Assembly: GCA_016702645.1 (NCBI GenBank)
Contig: JADJDP010000050.1
Span: 1 to 64,000, forward strand
Length of the DNA: 64,000 bases
Direction: 5' to 3'
From: Flavobacteriales bacterium
GTDB taxonomy: Bacteria; Bacteroidota; Bacteroidia; Flavobacteriales_F; PHOS-HE28
The position numbers were made by a program, and so were the translations under genes. The stretch's first letter is position 1. Every line of letters begins with the position of its first letter. Shown here piece after piece: positions 49,263 through 59,967 of this stretch. The notes under the pieces were generated by a model. The model was not told the origin of the DNA. It worked only from the letters and a program-made list of their open reading frames with translations, and made no database searches.

Positions 49263-51139
49263 AGTGGTTGTGCGTTGTTGGATGTCAGTTGTTCGCAGCA
49301 CTCGTCGGCGCGCAGGAAGTCCACGTTCCCCTGAACGACGGCTGGCAATTCCAGCAAGTAGGGAAGGACCAGTGGTACAGTGCCGACGTGCCAGGTGTGG
49401 TGCAGACCGACCTATTGCGCCATGGACTGATACCTGACTTCATGTTGGGTAGTAACATCGATAGCGTGCAATGGATCGAGAACGAGGATTGGACCTACAA
49501 GCGAACGATCATTGTTACCGACACACAACTGAAGCACGGCCACCTCGACCTTGTCTTCAAGGGGCTGGACACCTTCGCGGAGGTTTACCTCAATGATTCG
49601 CTGCTCGGCAGAGCGGACAACATGTTCCGGACCTGGGAGTGGCCGATCAAGTCATTGTTGCGGCTTGGCGCGAATGAACTGAAGGTCATCTTCCGCAGTC
49701 CGATCAAGGAAGGAGCGAAGCTGCGTGACGCCTACGGCATCCAACTCCCGCACGATAACGATCCTAGCGGCGTAAGTCCTTACATCCGCAAAGCGGCCTA
49801 CCAGTTCGGTTGGGATTTCTGCCCGCGACTGGTAACGAGCGGGATCTGGCAGGGCGTGGCGTTGAGGGGGTGGAGCAAGGCGCGTTTGCACAGTGCGTCT
49901 GTCACTTGGATGGGCGACATGCTCATGCCAACGCCTGTTGCCATCATGGGGACTGACAATCTCAAGTCGTCAAGAACTAAGCTGACCATCAGACTGGATG
50001 ATGTTCCGATCGCCACCGCGCCGGTAAAACGAGCGCACGAGCTGGCCACAAGATTGACGACGGACCGTGTTGCGCAGTGGATGCCTGTGGGGATGGGTGA
50101 GCAAGAGGTCCATCAATTGACGATACGGCTGCGCAGTGGGGGGGTAACCGCTGTCAGAATCGAGCGCCCTTAGGCGTGCAGCACAATCCTCGTTCAAGCG
50201 AGCGACTCGATCGGGACTTCTTTCATGCGTTCAGCTAATGGCAAGCCGGTACTTCGCCAAAGGATGCAACCTGGTTCCGCCGGGCTCATCCCATCGGCCA
50301 TACCGATAGTGCTTGGGTGGCACAGGTGCGGCACATGCAACACGCCGGGATGAATATGGTGCGCGTTTGGGCTGGCGGGGTCTATCCTCCAGAGTCCTTC
50401 TTCAATGCATGTGATACCGCCGGTATACTTGTTTGGCAGGACTTTATGCTTGCCAAGCCTTGGCGCTGTTGTGCGGTAACAACGAACTGCGCGTGGCTTG
50501 GCACAATTGGGGCTGGCAAGATCGATATGCCTTGCATGGCGCCGATTCTGCTCGCGTGATCGAGCGAATGAAGGATTATGGTCCATGAACCTCCGTCTTC
50601 GGTCCGGGATAGCCTGGCCGTATTCAACTACACCCGACGTCGCCCCTAAGCAACTGGGGGTGCGGTCGGCCTCGAAGTATGGCGACCTCCACTACTGGGG
50701 CGTCTGGCACGGCGACAGCACCTTCTCTTCCTTCAAGAACAATGTGGGTCGCTTTGTGAGCGAATACGGTTTCCAGAGCTACCCGGATAGCGCAGTGCTC
50801 GCCAAGTACATCGACCCGAAGGAACTCTACCTCGGTTCGCCTGCCCTTAAACGACTGCAGCGTAGCTACAAAACCGACCGTCCGATCTGGGAGGCCATCG
50901 AGCGTGAGCTAGGGGAAAAGCCCACCACCTTGGGAGGCTTCATTGAAGCCAGCCAGCGGGTGCAAGCGAAGGCTTACCAGATGGCGATCGATGCGCACAT
51001 GGGTGCGCAGCCGCATTGCATGGGAACGTTGCTTTGGCAACTCAACGATTGCTGGCCCGGACCCAGTTGGAGCATCATTGACTACGAAGGCAGGCCCAAG
51101 CCAGCCTATGAGGCTGTGCGCGCTGCTTATGCGCGGTAG
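49259..51139 (+). pseudogene. Beta-mannosidase (GH2), decayed with frameshifts and internal deletions
   Basis: The N-terminal signal peptide (CQLFAALVGAQEVHVPL) and sugar-binding domain are intact to 50173 (VYLNDSLLGRADNMFRTWEW, YQFGWDFCPRLVTSGIWQGV). From there to about 50640 the text jumps between frames: CNLVPPGSS; MNMVRVWAGGVYPPESFFNA; GILVWQDFMLA joined directly to ALLCGNNELRVAWHNWGWQD; then RVIERMKDYGP. Segments normally lying between these pieces are missing. The end is clean (RFVSEYGFQSYPDSAVLAKY, MGTLLWQLNDCWPGPSWSII). Both expected catalytic Glu residues remain, in GNNE and VSEYGF. The total is about 620 residues, against roughly 850 for the family. It therefore looks like a degrading gene, not just a miscounted base. 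Confidence 0.75.
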
Positions 51140-51280
51140 GTGACGAACGGTGAAGTGCCTGCCTGATCCCTTGGCATCCTTTGGATCCTTGCTGGCCGTA
51201 CCGTTGTATTGAAGGGCTAGCTGGCATAACTGAAATACTACCTTCGACGCCGACGAACCGGACACAAAATCGAATACTCC

Positions 51281-54200
51281 ATGAACCGACTTGGACGCTA
51301 CCAAAAGCCCTGATGGGGCTGCTGTTGATGCTTTCCGCCGCACCGGCGATAGCCCAAGGTGATTGCCTGAACGAAACCCTCTATCCTTCGGGTGCTGTGA
51401 CCCCCAACTCGCTTGGGTTGGTGACGGAGATCGCCACGTGCAGTTTCGAGCAGGAGCACTCCCGTATCACCGGTGTTTTGGCTGGTGCCCCTTATGAGTT
51501 CACACTTTCATCCGGTGGCTATATCACGGTGCGTCAGGGAACCTTCGATGGGGCTATCCTCGGGCAAGGCCTCTCGCCGGTGCAGGTGACCGCCGCCGAC
51601 GCATCGGACATTTTTGCCCACTGGAACACCAATGATCAGTGCGGCGTGCTGGACGATTGCGTGATCACGACCGTGCAGTTGCTTTTGAATTGCACACCGG
51701 CCGAGGCTACCGCCACGTACTCCGAGGACTGTGACCTGCAACAGTTCAGTGTCACCGTGGATGTAATTTCCACCGGCGATGGTTCGGTGGTCAACGTGGC
51801 GTACGATGTCTCCGGCACCCCGCAGTCCTTGCTGGGTGTAGGTGTAGGTAGCTATGTGCTCGGGCCCTTCGGTTTCGGCGATGTGGTGACCGTTGCGGTG
51901 GAGCACGAGAGCGACCCGCTCTGCAACCTGGCCTTGGGCACCTTCATCACATCTGGCGCGTGCCCTGTGCAGGTGCCATGCGGCTCGGGTCCGATCGCCC
52001 TCAGCTACTGCTACGACAACAGTGAGACCCAGGTCTGGAACTTCAGTTCCACGGGTGGTACAGGTTCCATGATCTTGAACTTCTCATCGGGTAACATCGA
52101 AGCGTCGTTCAACGACCAGTTCGTGATCTATGACGGTACGGACGCTACGGGACCGATCCTCTTCCAGCACACGACCTTCGACCTTTTCGACCTCACGGGG
52201 CTGTCCTTGATCTCGACCTCCGGTTCGTTCCACATGGTGCTTACCACGAACGATTTCAACTCCTGTGTTGACGCGGTTACCGAGCAGTGGAATTGGACCG
52301 TGGAATGCCTGAATTGCCAGTTGCCACAGGTCAGTGCCACGTATCTGGACGACTGCCCGAACAACCAGTTCTCAATTCCCGTCACGGTGGCTACCACGGG
52401 CGATGGTTCCACAGTTACGATCGAGTATTCGGTCAACGGTGGAGGACCGCTGACCATCCCCGGAGTGGGTGTCGGGGAGACCATCTTGGGACCTTTTACC
52501 ATCAATGATGTGGTGGCCATTTCCGTCCAACATGAGTCGGACCCGACGTGCAATGTTGACTTGGGTTTCGTTACCGATGGTGGAAGTTGCCCGAACCTGA
52601 TCACATGTGGCGCGTCTGCGCTGCAGGAGACCTATTGCTACCTCGATAGTGACACCATGAGTTGGTCATACACCAGCGTGGGGACCGGTACGCTCCGCCT
52701 AACTTTCCTACGGGGGACCATCGAGAGCACCACATGGGAGGACCTCCGGATCTATGACGGTTCCGACGCAACAGGTATCCTGATGTTCGACCACACCAAC
52801 TTCGCCACGTACAACCTTGGACCTGTCGGTAGCGCAACGACCACCACTTGGCCCGACTATTACGGGATCGAGATCTACTCTACCACGGGTAGTTTGTACA
52901 TGGAAATGGCATCCGATGGTTCCGTGAGCTGTGGCGGAACGTTCCCGGGAACGGACTATGACCCCTGGGAGTGGGAAGTGGTATGCTTGGATTGCAGCAT
53001 TCCAGAGGCCGACGTGACGATCGTGGACGATTGCGCTTCCAGCACGTTCACGTTGGAAGTGAACATCACCAGCACGGGTAGCGGGACCAGTGCGTCATTG
53101 GACTACTCCGTGAACGGTACTCCGCAAACCAGCCTCACCGGCCTGCCTTTGGGAGTCACCACGATGGGTCCCTTTGCTTTCGATGATCTGGTGAGCATCA
53201 CACTGGCGCACGAGAGCAACAGCCTTTGCAACATCAGCCTTGGTGATTGGTCCGATACGGGTACCTGCCCGCTGTTGATCGCCTGCGATGGCACCTTTGT
53301 GAACGACTCGGCCTGCTTTGCCAACAACCAGGACCTGCGCTGGTATTACCAGGGCACGGGCACGTTCCCGCTGGGCATCTTCTTCGTGAGCGGCACCTAC
53401 GAATTCCAGGATTCGATATTCGTTTACGACGGGGGCGATATCACGGCTCCACTACTCTTCTCGGGTGGCGGTTTTCCACTGGACATGAGCGGAGAGTTCT
53501 TCTACACTACCAACGTCGATCATCGCTTGTGTGTACGCATCAAGTCGAACGCCTTCACGGCTTGCTCCGAAGGTGCCATTACGCAGACCGAATGGCAGAT
53601 CAGTTGCCTTGATTGCGTGCCCCCGGCAGCCACCTTCGAGATCGTGCAGGATTGCGACAACTTCCAATACTTCGTGGACGTGGTGGTCACCGATCTTGGT
53701 ACGGACCCGGATCCGGAGATCACCAATACGGCAGGACTTCCCAGCACCACCATCACCGCCACGGGTACTTACCAGATCGGTCCCTTCCCATCGGGCACCC
53801 AACTTGAGATCACCGTGGAGAACGAGTCGAACAGCCTGTGCAATGTGTACTCCGGGACGTTGGTGAACCCGCTGTGTCCGACCATTCTCTGTGGTAGCAG
53901 CCCGCTGGCTCAGACCTACTGCTATAGCAACAATGCCAACACGGCTTGGGCCTATGCCACACCGGATGGGACAGGAACCATCCGCTTGTACTTCGATATC
54001 GGTACCGTCGAGAGCAACACGTGGGATGACCTGATCATCTACGATGGGCCGGACGCGAATGGACCAGTGCTGTTCACGCATGGTGCCAGCACAGCCAACT
54101 TGGGGCCCGTTGGCAGCGCGGTCAACAGTGGTGCCAGCCCTTACGAAACCGTCGATGTAACAACCACGGGCGGTAGCATTTACATGACTTTCACGAGTGA

Positions 54201-55149
54201 CGGGTCCGTTTCTTGCGAAGACAATGTCGGCTTCTATGACCCATGGGAGTTCCAAGTGCAGTGCTTGGGCTGCGCCGCTCCCGGCATCGCGTACAACCTG
54301 GTGCCTGATTGCCTGCATCGCGATTACGTGACGGAAGTGATCGTAACGCAAGCTCCGAGCACGCAAGGCCTCACGGTCACCAACATGGAGACGGGTGAGA
54401 TCCAGACCATTTCCACCGCCGGCATCCTTTCCTTCGGCCCATACGGTACTGATTCGCTGTCGTTGTACTCCGTCGTGGACGGTAGCAGTCCCACCTGTGT
54501 CTGGATGAGCGACTCGCTCACTTTCGATAGCGATAGCTGCCACATCGTTTCCTGTGGTATCGACAACTACCAGTACTGCTACGGGAACGACGAGGATCGT
54601 TGGTACACCTACCGCTCCGCGCTACCTGTTCCAACCACGATCGCCTTCCTCCAAGGCCAGTTGCTCACAGGTGACCGTATCGTGATCTACAACGGCCCAA
54701 ATGAGAACTCGTCCGTGATCTACCAAGGCACCAATGGGGGCAATCTCACGGGTTTTGCGGTGAATTCACAGAATCCGGAGAACACCATCACGTTGCGGAT
54801 CCAATCGAACGCATCGGGTTCATGCGCGGATGGAGGATCGACCACCGAATTGCGTTGGTTCGTTGGCTGTGGTGCCGTTGGGATCGATGAGGTGGCGGCC
54901 GATGGTTTCGCTGTATACCCCAACCCAACGGAAGGCACGCTTTACATCAATGTGGGCAAGTCCGTTGCAGGCAACGTGAAGCTGCGCGTGCTTGACATGA
55001 GCGGCCGTACCGTGATGGAACAGCCGATGAACGTTGTAGCTGGTAGTGCGAACACCCTTGAGATGGCAGGGTTGCAAAGCGGCCAGTACATGGTGCAACT
55101 CACCACGGACAAGTGGTCCAAGACCCAGCGCGTGCAGGTGGCTCGCTGA
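51281..55149 (+). CDS. Large surface protein with five Ig-like/CUB-like units and T9SS sorting domain
   Basis: ATG 51281 reads MNRLGRYQ. After one missing base it joins the open frame KALMGLLLMLSAAPAIAQ, a signal peptide; otherwise ATG 51313 serves. The mature part is five tandem two-part units. Each begins with a Cys-containing Ig-like module (ATYLDDCPNNQFSIPVTV, GPFTINDVVAISVQHESDP). A CUB-like module follows (CGSSPLAQTYCYSNN, IESNTWDDLIIYDGPDANGP). The C-terminus is a type A sorting domain (FAVYPNPTEGTLYINV to KTQRVQVAR). About 1289 residues, so surface attachment or secretion through the type IX system is expected. No function beyond adhesion or binding is implied by the sequence. Confidence 0.82.
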
Positions 55150-55169
55150 TCATTTCGAACATAATTCCG

Positions 55170-55207
55170 GAAGGCCGTCCCGCAAAGCGGGGCGGCCTTC
55201 TTGTTTT
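55170..55207 (+). terminator. Rho-independent terminator of the CUB-like protein gene
   Basis: The arms gaaggccg (55170-55177) and cggccttc (55193-55200) pair, with further pairing inside, and ttgttttt follows. Confidence 0.85.
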
Positions 55208-55260
55208 TGGCTATCGGTGGGTCGCGAACGCTCGAACAGCGGAATGGACAGTCAAGGAAT

Positions 55261-55294
55261 GCAAAGGGCCGCCCTTGTGAGGCGGCCCCTTTGC
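55261..55294. terminator. Bidirectional hairpin terminator
   Basis: The arms gcaaagggccgcc (55261-55273) and ggcggcccctttgc (55281-55294) pair with one bulge. It lies 16 bases after the stop of the minus-strand barrel gene and downstream of the CUB-like gene. Confidence 0.7.
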
Positions 55295-55310
55295 TTGCTG
55301 TGCAGGTTCG

Positions 55311-55916
55311 TTAGTCGTCGTTACCGAGGTTGATACCGACCGTTAGTCCATAGGTGAGATACTTGGAGCCGATGTCCTTCACAGCGGGGTTGTCGCTGAA
55401 AACCCGGCTAAGGCCGAAGCTCACGTTGGGTTCCACGGTCACCAACCCCATGTCGAAGCCCAATGCGGCGTCCAGGTTCAATGAACCACTGTTGAAGTCC
55501 CCCTTGTTGTAACCGATCTCATCGTTGCGGTCGTCCACGCTGAGCAGTACATCGTAGGTGGGGCCCATGGCAAAACGCAGATCGAACTGGTACGAGTCGA
55601 TGATCCGATAACCGACCATGCCTTTCAGCTTCAAGCTCGTGCGTACAAGATCGTCCTCGTACAAGAGCGTATCACTCGAGTAGGTCTTCACTGCGGTCGC
55701 ACTGCGGCCGAAAAAAGCACCGGGTTGGAAGTAGAGGCGATCGCCGATGCGCAGGTCGGCACCCAACTGCCAGCCGATGTTGGCCTTGTATTCCACACCA
55801 GCAAGCGGGCTGGTGAGCTGTTGGAAGTTGACACCCGCCTGCGGGTTCACCTGGAATTGGGCCGATGCACCGGCGGCGAACAGCCCGAAGGCCAGGGTGA
55901 GAAATTGCTTGTTCAT
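55311..55916 (-). CDS. Outer-membrane beta-barrel (porin family) protein
   Basis: A small outer-membrane barrel. A signal peptide (LTLAFGLFAAGASAQFQV) is followed by alternating beta strands of the OprF/porin type: VNPQAGVNFQQLTSPLAGVE, KANIGWQLGADLRIGDRLYF, KLKGMVGYRIIDSYQFDLRF. It ends YLTYGLTVGINLGNDD. 201 residues from ATG 55916. Longer upstream reading is possible in the same frame but lacks a signal peptide. No specific substrate can be read from it. Confidence 0.82.
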   Translation of the reverse strand: MNKQFLTLAFGLFAAGASAQFQVNPQAGVNFQQLTSPLAGVEYKANIGWQLGADLRIGDRLYFQPGAFFGRSATAVKTYSSDTLLYEDDLVRTSLKLKGMVGYRIIDSYQFDLRFAMGPTYDVLLSVDDRNDEIGYNKGDFNSGSLNLDAALGFDMGLVTVEPNVSFGLSRVFSDNPAVKDIGSKYLTYGLTVGINLGNDD

Positions 55917-56063
55917 GGTAGTATCCGTTTGGTTCGTGCACCAAATTGCGAATGCTGTGCCAGAAGGCCGATCCCCCGCCCCATCCATTGACCACCAGCT
56001 TCTTGTGGGGATCGCGCCGTCTCCTACCTTGCACGGGTACACACCTAAACCTGCTCCAATTCC

Positions 56064-57278
56064 ATGATCCATCGCTACACCGCTTTTCTTTCCTGCCTCA
56101 CCCTGACCGCTGCCGTTGCGCAGGAGTGCGGTAGTGGCCGCTACTTCACTGCGAACTATTTCACGGATGTCACGGTCACTTCGGCAGTGACCTATGGTAG
56201 CAACACCGCTGTGGCAGGTGGTGCGCAAACCCTGCGCTTGGATGTTTATGAACCAACCGGCGATGTACTTGCCGAGCGACCAGTGGTGATCGTTGCCTTC
56301 GGTGGCTCGTTCATTTCGGGTTCACGCGCGGACGTTGCCGAGATCTGCGAGGACTTCGCCAAGCGTGGTTATGTGGCAGTTGCTCCTGATTACAGGGTCG
56401 GCTTTTTCTTTCCGAACGCTGCCACCACCACCCGTGCCGTGATGCGCGGATCCCACGACATGAAGGCTGTTGTCCGCTACCTGCGCAAGTCTGTGGCCGA
56501 ACTCGGCAATCCGTACCACATCGATGTGGACCGTATCATCAGTGGTGGTGTCTCCGCCGGGGCCATCAGTGCGCTGCACGCCACTTACCTGGACCAAGAG
56601 AGCGAGATACCCCCGGTCATCGCGGCTGAAATGCCCGCACTGGGTGGTGTGGAAGGCAATAGCGGCAATCCCGGTTACTCCAGCGAAGTGTTCGCATGCT
56701 ATAGCTTCAGTGGCGCCATCGGTGATACCTCCTGGATCGCCACGGGTAATGCTCCGCTCGCGAGCATCCACGAAGTAGGTGATGGCGTGGTGCCGTATTA
56801 CACGCAAGAAGTCTCGGTGATCGGTATTCCGACCGGACTGATCGCTTCCGGAAGTCATGATATCCACGAGCGCGCCGCCAACATCGGTCTGGTCAACTGC
56901 TTCAAGAGCTATCCCGGTACCGGTCACGTCGGTTATCTCAGCAGCGACTTTGCGGTGGCCTTGGACTGGACAGCGCAGTTCCTTGGTGAACTCTCCTGCG
57001 GCACGGCGGTTTCCTGCGGTGCTACCACTTCCATTGCGATCGCAGACCGCTCGGTGGGTTCATCCGTATTCCCGAACCCCACCAATGGGAACATGCAATT
57101 CGAACTGCCTGAAGCGTCAACTGTGCGAGTGCTGGATGCCAGCGGCCGTGTTTTCATCAACGAGCGTTTCGCACAAGGTGTCGCATATATGGACCTTAGC
57201 GCATTGCCAGCAGGTGCTTATGCTGTTGAAGTTCGCAACAGCGCACTCGAGACCTTCCGGGTAGTGAAGGTGGACTGA
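56064..57278 (+). CDS. Secreted alpha/beta hydrolase (esterase) with T9SS sorting domain
   Basis: A secreted carboxylesterase-like enzyme. A signal peptide (YTAFLSCLTLTAAVAQECG) precedes the hydrolase fold: RPVVIVAFGGSFISGSRADV with the oxyanion region, MKAVVRYLRKSVAELGNPYH, and the nucleophile elbow IISGGVSAGAISALHATYL. The acid is probably in EVGDGVVPYY, and the His in SYPGTGHVGYLSSDF. The end is a type A sorting domain (SVFPNPTNGNMQFELPEAST to ETFRVVKVD). 404 residues, intact. Substrate unknown. Confidence 0.88.
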   Translation: MIHRYTAFLSCLTLTAAVAQECGSGRYFTANYFTDVTVTSAVTYGSNTAVAGGAQTLRLDVYEPTGDVLAERPVVIVAFGGSFISGSRADVAEICEDFAKRGYVAVAPDYRVGFFFPNAATTTRAVMRGSHDMKAVVRYLRKSVAELGNPYHIDVDRIISGGVSAGAISALHATYLDQESEIPPVIAAEMPALGGVEGNSGNPGYSSEVFACYSFSGAIGDTSWIATGNAPLASIHEVGDGVVPYYTQEVSVIGIPTGLIASGSHDIHERAANIGLVNCFKSYPGTGHVGYLSSDFAVALDWTAQFLGELSCGTAVSCGATTSIAIADRSVGSSVFPNPTNGNMQFELPEASTVRVLDASGRVFINERFAQGVAYMDLSALPAGAYAVEVRNSALETFRVVKVD

Positions 57279-57295
57279 TATCCTGAACGTGGAAA

Positions 57296-57326
57296 GCAAA
57301 GAGGGCCGCAGTGCGGCCCTCTTTGC
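57296..57326. terminator. Bidirectional terminator between convergent genes
   Basis: The arms gcaaagagggccgc and gcggccctctttgc pair perfectly around a short loop, with T-rich sequence on either side. It separates the secreted hydrolase gene from the endonuclease gene on the opposite strand. Confidence 0.85.
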
Positions 57327-57347
57327 TTTGCCGGTGTTCCCTTTTGC

Positions 57348-58376
57348 TCACCGAATGAATCGGAACGCTTTACGATCCGGTCCGCGGCCCACTAACGCGA
57401 CATAGAGGCCCTGCATCGCTTCGAACGGAAGAACGGCCTGATCACCGTTTACTTCGGTCATTAGTACGTTCCGTCCGGAGGCATCGAGCACCTCGATCGG
57501 GAGCCGGTCATACTGGCCGACCCGCACAATGTTCAACTCCCCGTCAGCGTACCATAGCCGAACATCATCCGCCGTCCGCTCGTCCAGTCCGGCAAGCGGA
57601 CCCCAAATACTGTGAACCCATTGCGGGTTATCGATGTAGGGATTGCGGTTCCCTTGGATGAGGAAAATGGAATCGTTGCGCGCGAGTTCCTTCTGGCTCA
57701 CGGGGTCAGCCGCATGCCATGCCAGCAAAAGGCTTTCGGTCCAAGAGAAGAACTCACCGGCCGATAGGATAGGAGCGGACCAAGTCACGCTCTCGTTCAT
57801 ATAGCGCGTGAGCATGTAGAAGTGCCCGCGCGCGAGATCGCCTTTATAGGCGTCGATCGGCTCGAACACCGTTCCAGAGCATCCGGGCCAGGAACATGGT
57901 CCACGCTTGCCACCGTTGCTACTGGTATAGGTCGGTGCGTTCACATTGCCATAGGGCCAGCTTCCCCGTTGGGCGTTCACCCAGCCATCCGTAGGATAGA
58001 TGTGGAAGAGATCCGAGTTCATGGGCGGAACATCGTTGAACCAGCTCACCGGGAAGCTGTGCTCCCGGTTGAAGCAATCTCCTTCGCCATCGTACGTGCC
58101 GCATTGATCGCTCACGAACTGGAACACATAGGGTGGCGTGCCGCTCGGCACATCACTGTAAATGTCCCATACAGTGTTGTCGGATCTTCTATCCGTACGT
58201 GAGAAAGCATTCCACAACTGGTTGTACAGTATAACGGTGTGCGGGCTGATGATGTCGTACAACGCTGCACGCAGAGGTTCACCGGAAAGACCTGCCGCCG
58301 GATCGTAATAACCAGGCGGTGGTTGGGCGAGGCATAAGGATGGAGCGAGGGGAACGAGAAGGAGCAAACGCCTCAT
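57348..58376 (-). CDS. Secreted endonuclease I family protein with T9SS sorting domain
   Basis: A secreted non-specific nuclease of the EndA/NucM family. A signal peptide (RRLLLLVPLAPSLCLAQPPP) is followed by LYDIISPHTVILYNQLWNAF. The metal-binding and catalytic motif is in CFNREHSFPVSWFNDVPPMN, and DLFHIYPTDGWVNAQRGSWP comes after it. IQGNRNPYIDNPQWVHSIWG closes the domain. The C-terminus (PIEVLDASGRNVLMTEVNGD to RKAFRFIR) fits a short type A sorting domain. 342 residues, intact. Confidence 0.9.
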   Translation of the reverse strand: MRRLLLLVPLAPSLCLAQPPPGYYDPAAGLSGEPLRAALYDIISPHTVILYNQLWNAFSRTDRRSDNTVWDIYSDVPSGTPPYVFQFVSDQCGTYDGEGDCFNREHSFPVSWFNDVPPMNSDLFHIYPTDGWVNAQRGSWPYGNVNAPTYTSSNGGKRGPCSWPGCSGTVFEPIDAYKGDLARGHFYMLTRYMNESVTWSAPILSAGEFFSWTESLLLAWHAADPVSQKELARNDSIFLIQGNRNPYIDNPQWVHSIWGPLAGLDERTADDVRLWYADGELNIVRVGQYDRLPIEVLDASGRNVLMTEVNGDQAVLPFEAMQGLYVALVGRGPDRKAFRFIR

Positions 58377-58380
58377 GGGG

Positions 58381-58388
58381 CGAAGTTA
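58381..58388 (-). promoter_or_regulatory. Candidate -7 element TAACTTCG for the endonuclease gene
   Basis: On the minus strand the octamer fits TAnnTTTG with one change and ends 4 bases before ATG 58376, again predicting a nearly leaderless transcript. Confidence 0.4.
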
Positions 58389-58494
58389 CCCGGAGAGAAG
58401 GCAGGATCGCCAATGTGGCACAGCGTGAAGCCGGGCCGGAGCAACCTGAACGGGATGCCGGCAAAATGGTTCGCAGGTCTCTCAGGGGGAAACG

Positions 58495-58520
58495 AAAAAG
58501 GGGACCCTGAGGTCCCCTTC
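58495..58520 (-). terminator. Terminator of the thrS-infC-rpmI-rplT operon
   Basis: The arms aaggggacc (58498-58506) and ggtcccctt (58511-58519) pair perfectly around a 4-base loop. Read on the minus strand they are followed by a T run. It lies 20 bases after the rplT stop. Confidence 0.9.
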
Positions 58521-58539
58521 AACGATGGTTCTTTGCTGC

Positions 58540-58884
58540 CTACTTCACCTTGCTCACGATGGCCGCGAAGGCAGCTGCATCCGTGTAGGCGATCTCGGCC
58601 AAGGCCTTGCGGTCCAAGTCGATGTTCGCCTTCTTCAACTTGTTCATCAGCACGCTGTAGCTGATGCCGTTGATGCGGGCGGCGGCATTGATGCGCTGGA
58701 TCCAGAGGCCGCGGAACTCACGCTTCTTGAGCTTGCGCCCGTCGTAAGCGTGTTGCAGGCCTTTCTCCACCGTGTTCTTCGCGACGGTGAACACGTTCTT
58801 GCGGCGACCGAAGTTGCCTTTCGCCATGTCGAGGACCTTCTTCCTCCTCGCTCTGCTGGCTACTTTGTTCTTACTGCGTGGCAT
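58540..58884 (-). CDS. rplT: 50S ribosomal protein L20
   Basis: An rRNA-binding protein needed early in 50S assembly. The opening MPRSKNKVASRARRKKVLDM and ANDYGDR-equivalent region with KNTVEKGLQHAYDGRKLKKR and GLWIQRINAAARINGISYS are diagnostic. 114 residues, full length and intact. It lies in the conserved infC-rpmI-rplT order. In E. coli L20 represses this operon; no such control site is claimed here. Confidence 0.97.
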   Translation of the reverse strand: MPRSKNKVASRARRKKVLDMAKGNFGRRKNVFTVAKNTVEKGLQHAYDGRKLKKREFRGLWIQRINAAARINGISYSVLMNKLKKANIDLDRKALAEIAYTDAAAFAAIVSKVK

Positions 58885-59018
58885 GTTCCACTTGGTTTTT
58901 GGGCGTGAGCGCCATCAGTGTCACCTTGAGCTCGTCGAAGGTGCTTCTACCGATGATCTTGTTTACTGCACGTCCTGGTTAACGCTACCTATTGATACCC
59001 GGTGCGGTTGGGTTGTTC

Positions 59019-59210
59019 TTACTTGAGCATGATCAGGATCCCCTTCTTGTCGCGCTCGTGGATCATTCCCATTTTGGTGAGGGAACGCTTGCGCTTGGTT
59101 TCCTTCTTCGTTAGGATGTGGCGCTTGAACGCGTGCTTGTGCTTGATCTCGCCGGTGCCGGTCAGCTTGAACCGCTTTTTCGCACCGGACTTGGTCTTCA
59201 TTTTTGGCAT
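59019..59210 (-). CDS. rpmI: 50S ribosomal protein L35
   Basis: A small ribosomal protein of 63 residues. The start at 59210 gives MPKMKTKSGAKKRFKLTGTG followed by KHKHAFKRHILTKKETKRKR, the usual family text. It lies between infC and rplT, with 134 bases before rplT in which no gene is seen. Confidence 0.96.
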   Translation of the reverse strand: MPKMKTKSGAKKRFKLTGTGEIKHKHAFKRHILTKKETKRKRSLTKMGMIHERDKKGILIMLK

Positions 59211-59257
59211 GGCCTCTTTCGTGTTATGGTCGGGGCGATGCACTCACCGCCCTTGCG

Positions 59258-59851
59258 TTATTTCTTTTTCTTGGGGATCAGGAACATGATCATGCGCTTT
59301 CCTTCGAGCTTGGGCATGCTCTCCACCAAGCCGATATCCTCCAGGTCCTGGGCGAACTTCAACAGCAGGATCTCGCCACGTTCCTTGAACACGATGCTGC
59401 GGCCGCGGAAGAACACGAAGGCTTTCACCTTGTGGCCTTCCTCAAGAAAATTGCGCGCGTGCTTCAGCTTGAAGTTCACATCGTGTTCGTCCGTATTTGG
59501 ACCGAAGCGGATCTCCTTCACCTCCACGGTGGCCTGCTTGGCCTTGATCTCCTTCTGCTTCTTCTTGAGGTCGTACAGGAACTTCTTGTACTCGATGATG
59601 CGGCACACGATGGGGACCGCAGAGGCGCTTATCTCGACCAGGTCCAGTCCCATCTCCTCGGCCATGCGCAAGGCCTGGTTGAAGGGATAGACACCTTGCT
59701 CCACATTATCGCCAACGAGACGTACCTCGTTCACACCATAGATCTTGTTGTTGATCCGGTGCGGGTCTTCCTTGATGACGCGACCACGGAAAGGACGACG
59801 CGGGCCGCCACTTGGACGCGGACCACTTGGACGATAGGGAGCTCCTGCCAC
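59258..59851 (-). CDS. infC: Translation initiation factor IF-3
   Basis: Binds the 30S subunit and checks start-codon selection. The family core is visible from residue 30: INNKIYGVNEVRLVGDNVEQ, EMGLDLVEISASAVPIVCRI and YKKFLYDLKKKQKEIKAKQA. KEIRFGPNTDEHDVNFKLKH and KAFVFFRGRSIVFKERG are also present. 197 residues with a GTG start at 59851, preceded by a basic Pro/Gly-rich extension. The usual AUU-type start of E. coli infC was not found here. Confidence 0.95.
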   Translation of the reverse strand: MAGAPYRPSGPRPSGGPRRPFRGRVIKEDPHRINNKIYGVNEVRLVGDNVEQGVYPFNQALRMAEEMGLDLVEISASAVPIVCRIIEYKKFLYDLKKKQKEIKAKQATVEVKEIRFGPNTDEHDVNFKLKHARNFLEEGHKVKAFVFFRGRSIVFKERGEILLLKFAQDLEDIGLVESMPKLEGKRMIMFLIPKKKK

Positions 59852-59967
59852 TTACGAGTGTTTGGTTCTTGTTCCGGGAACGCTGGTTTCCGGGTTTGAG
59901 GGCGCGAATATCGGCATCTTTCCCTATCCGTCAGCGGCTTCCGTGCGAAGGGGGGATCGACCTTCCC

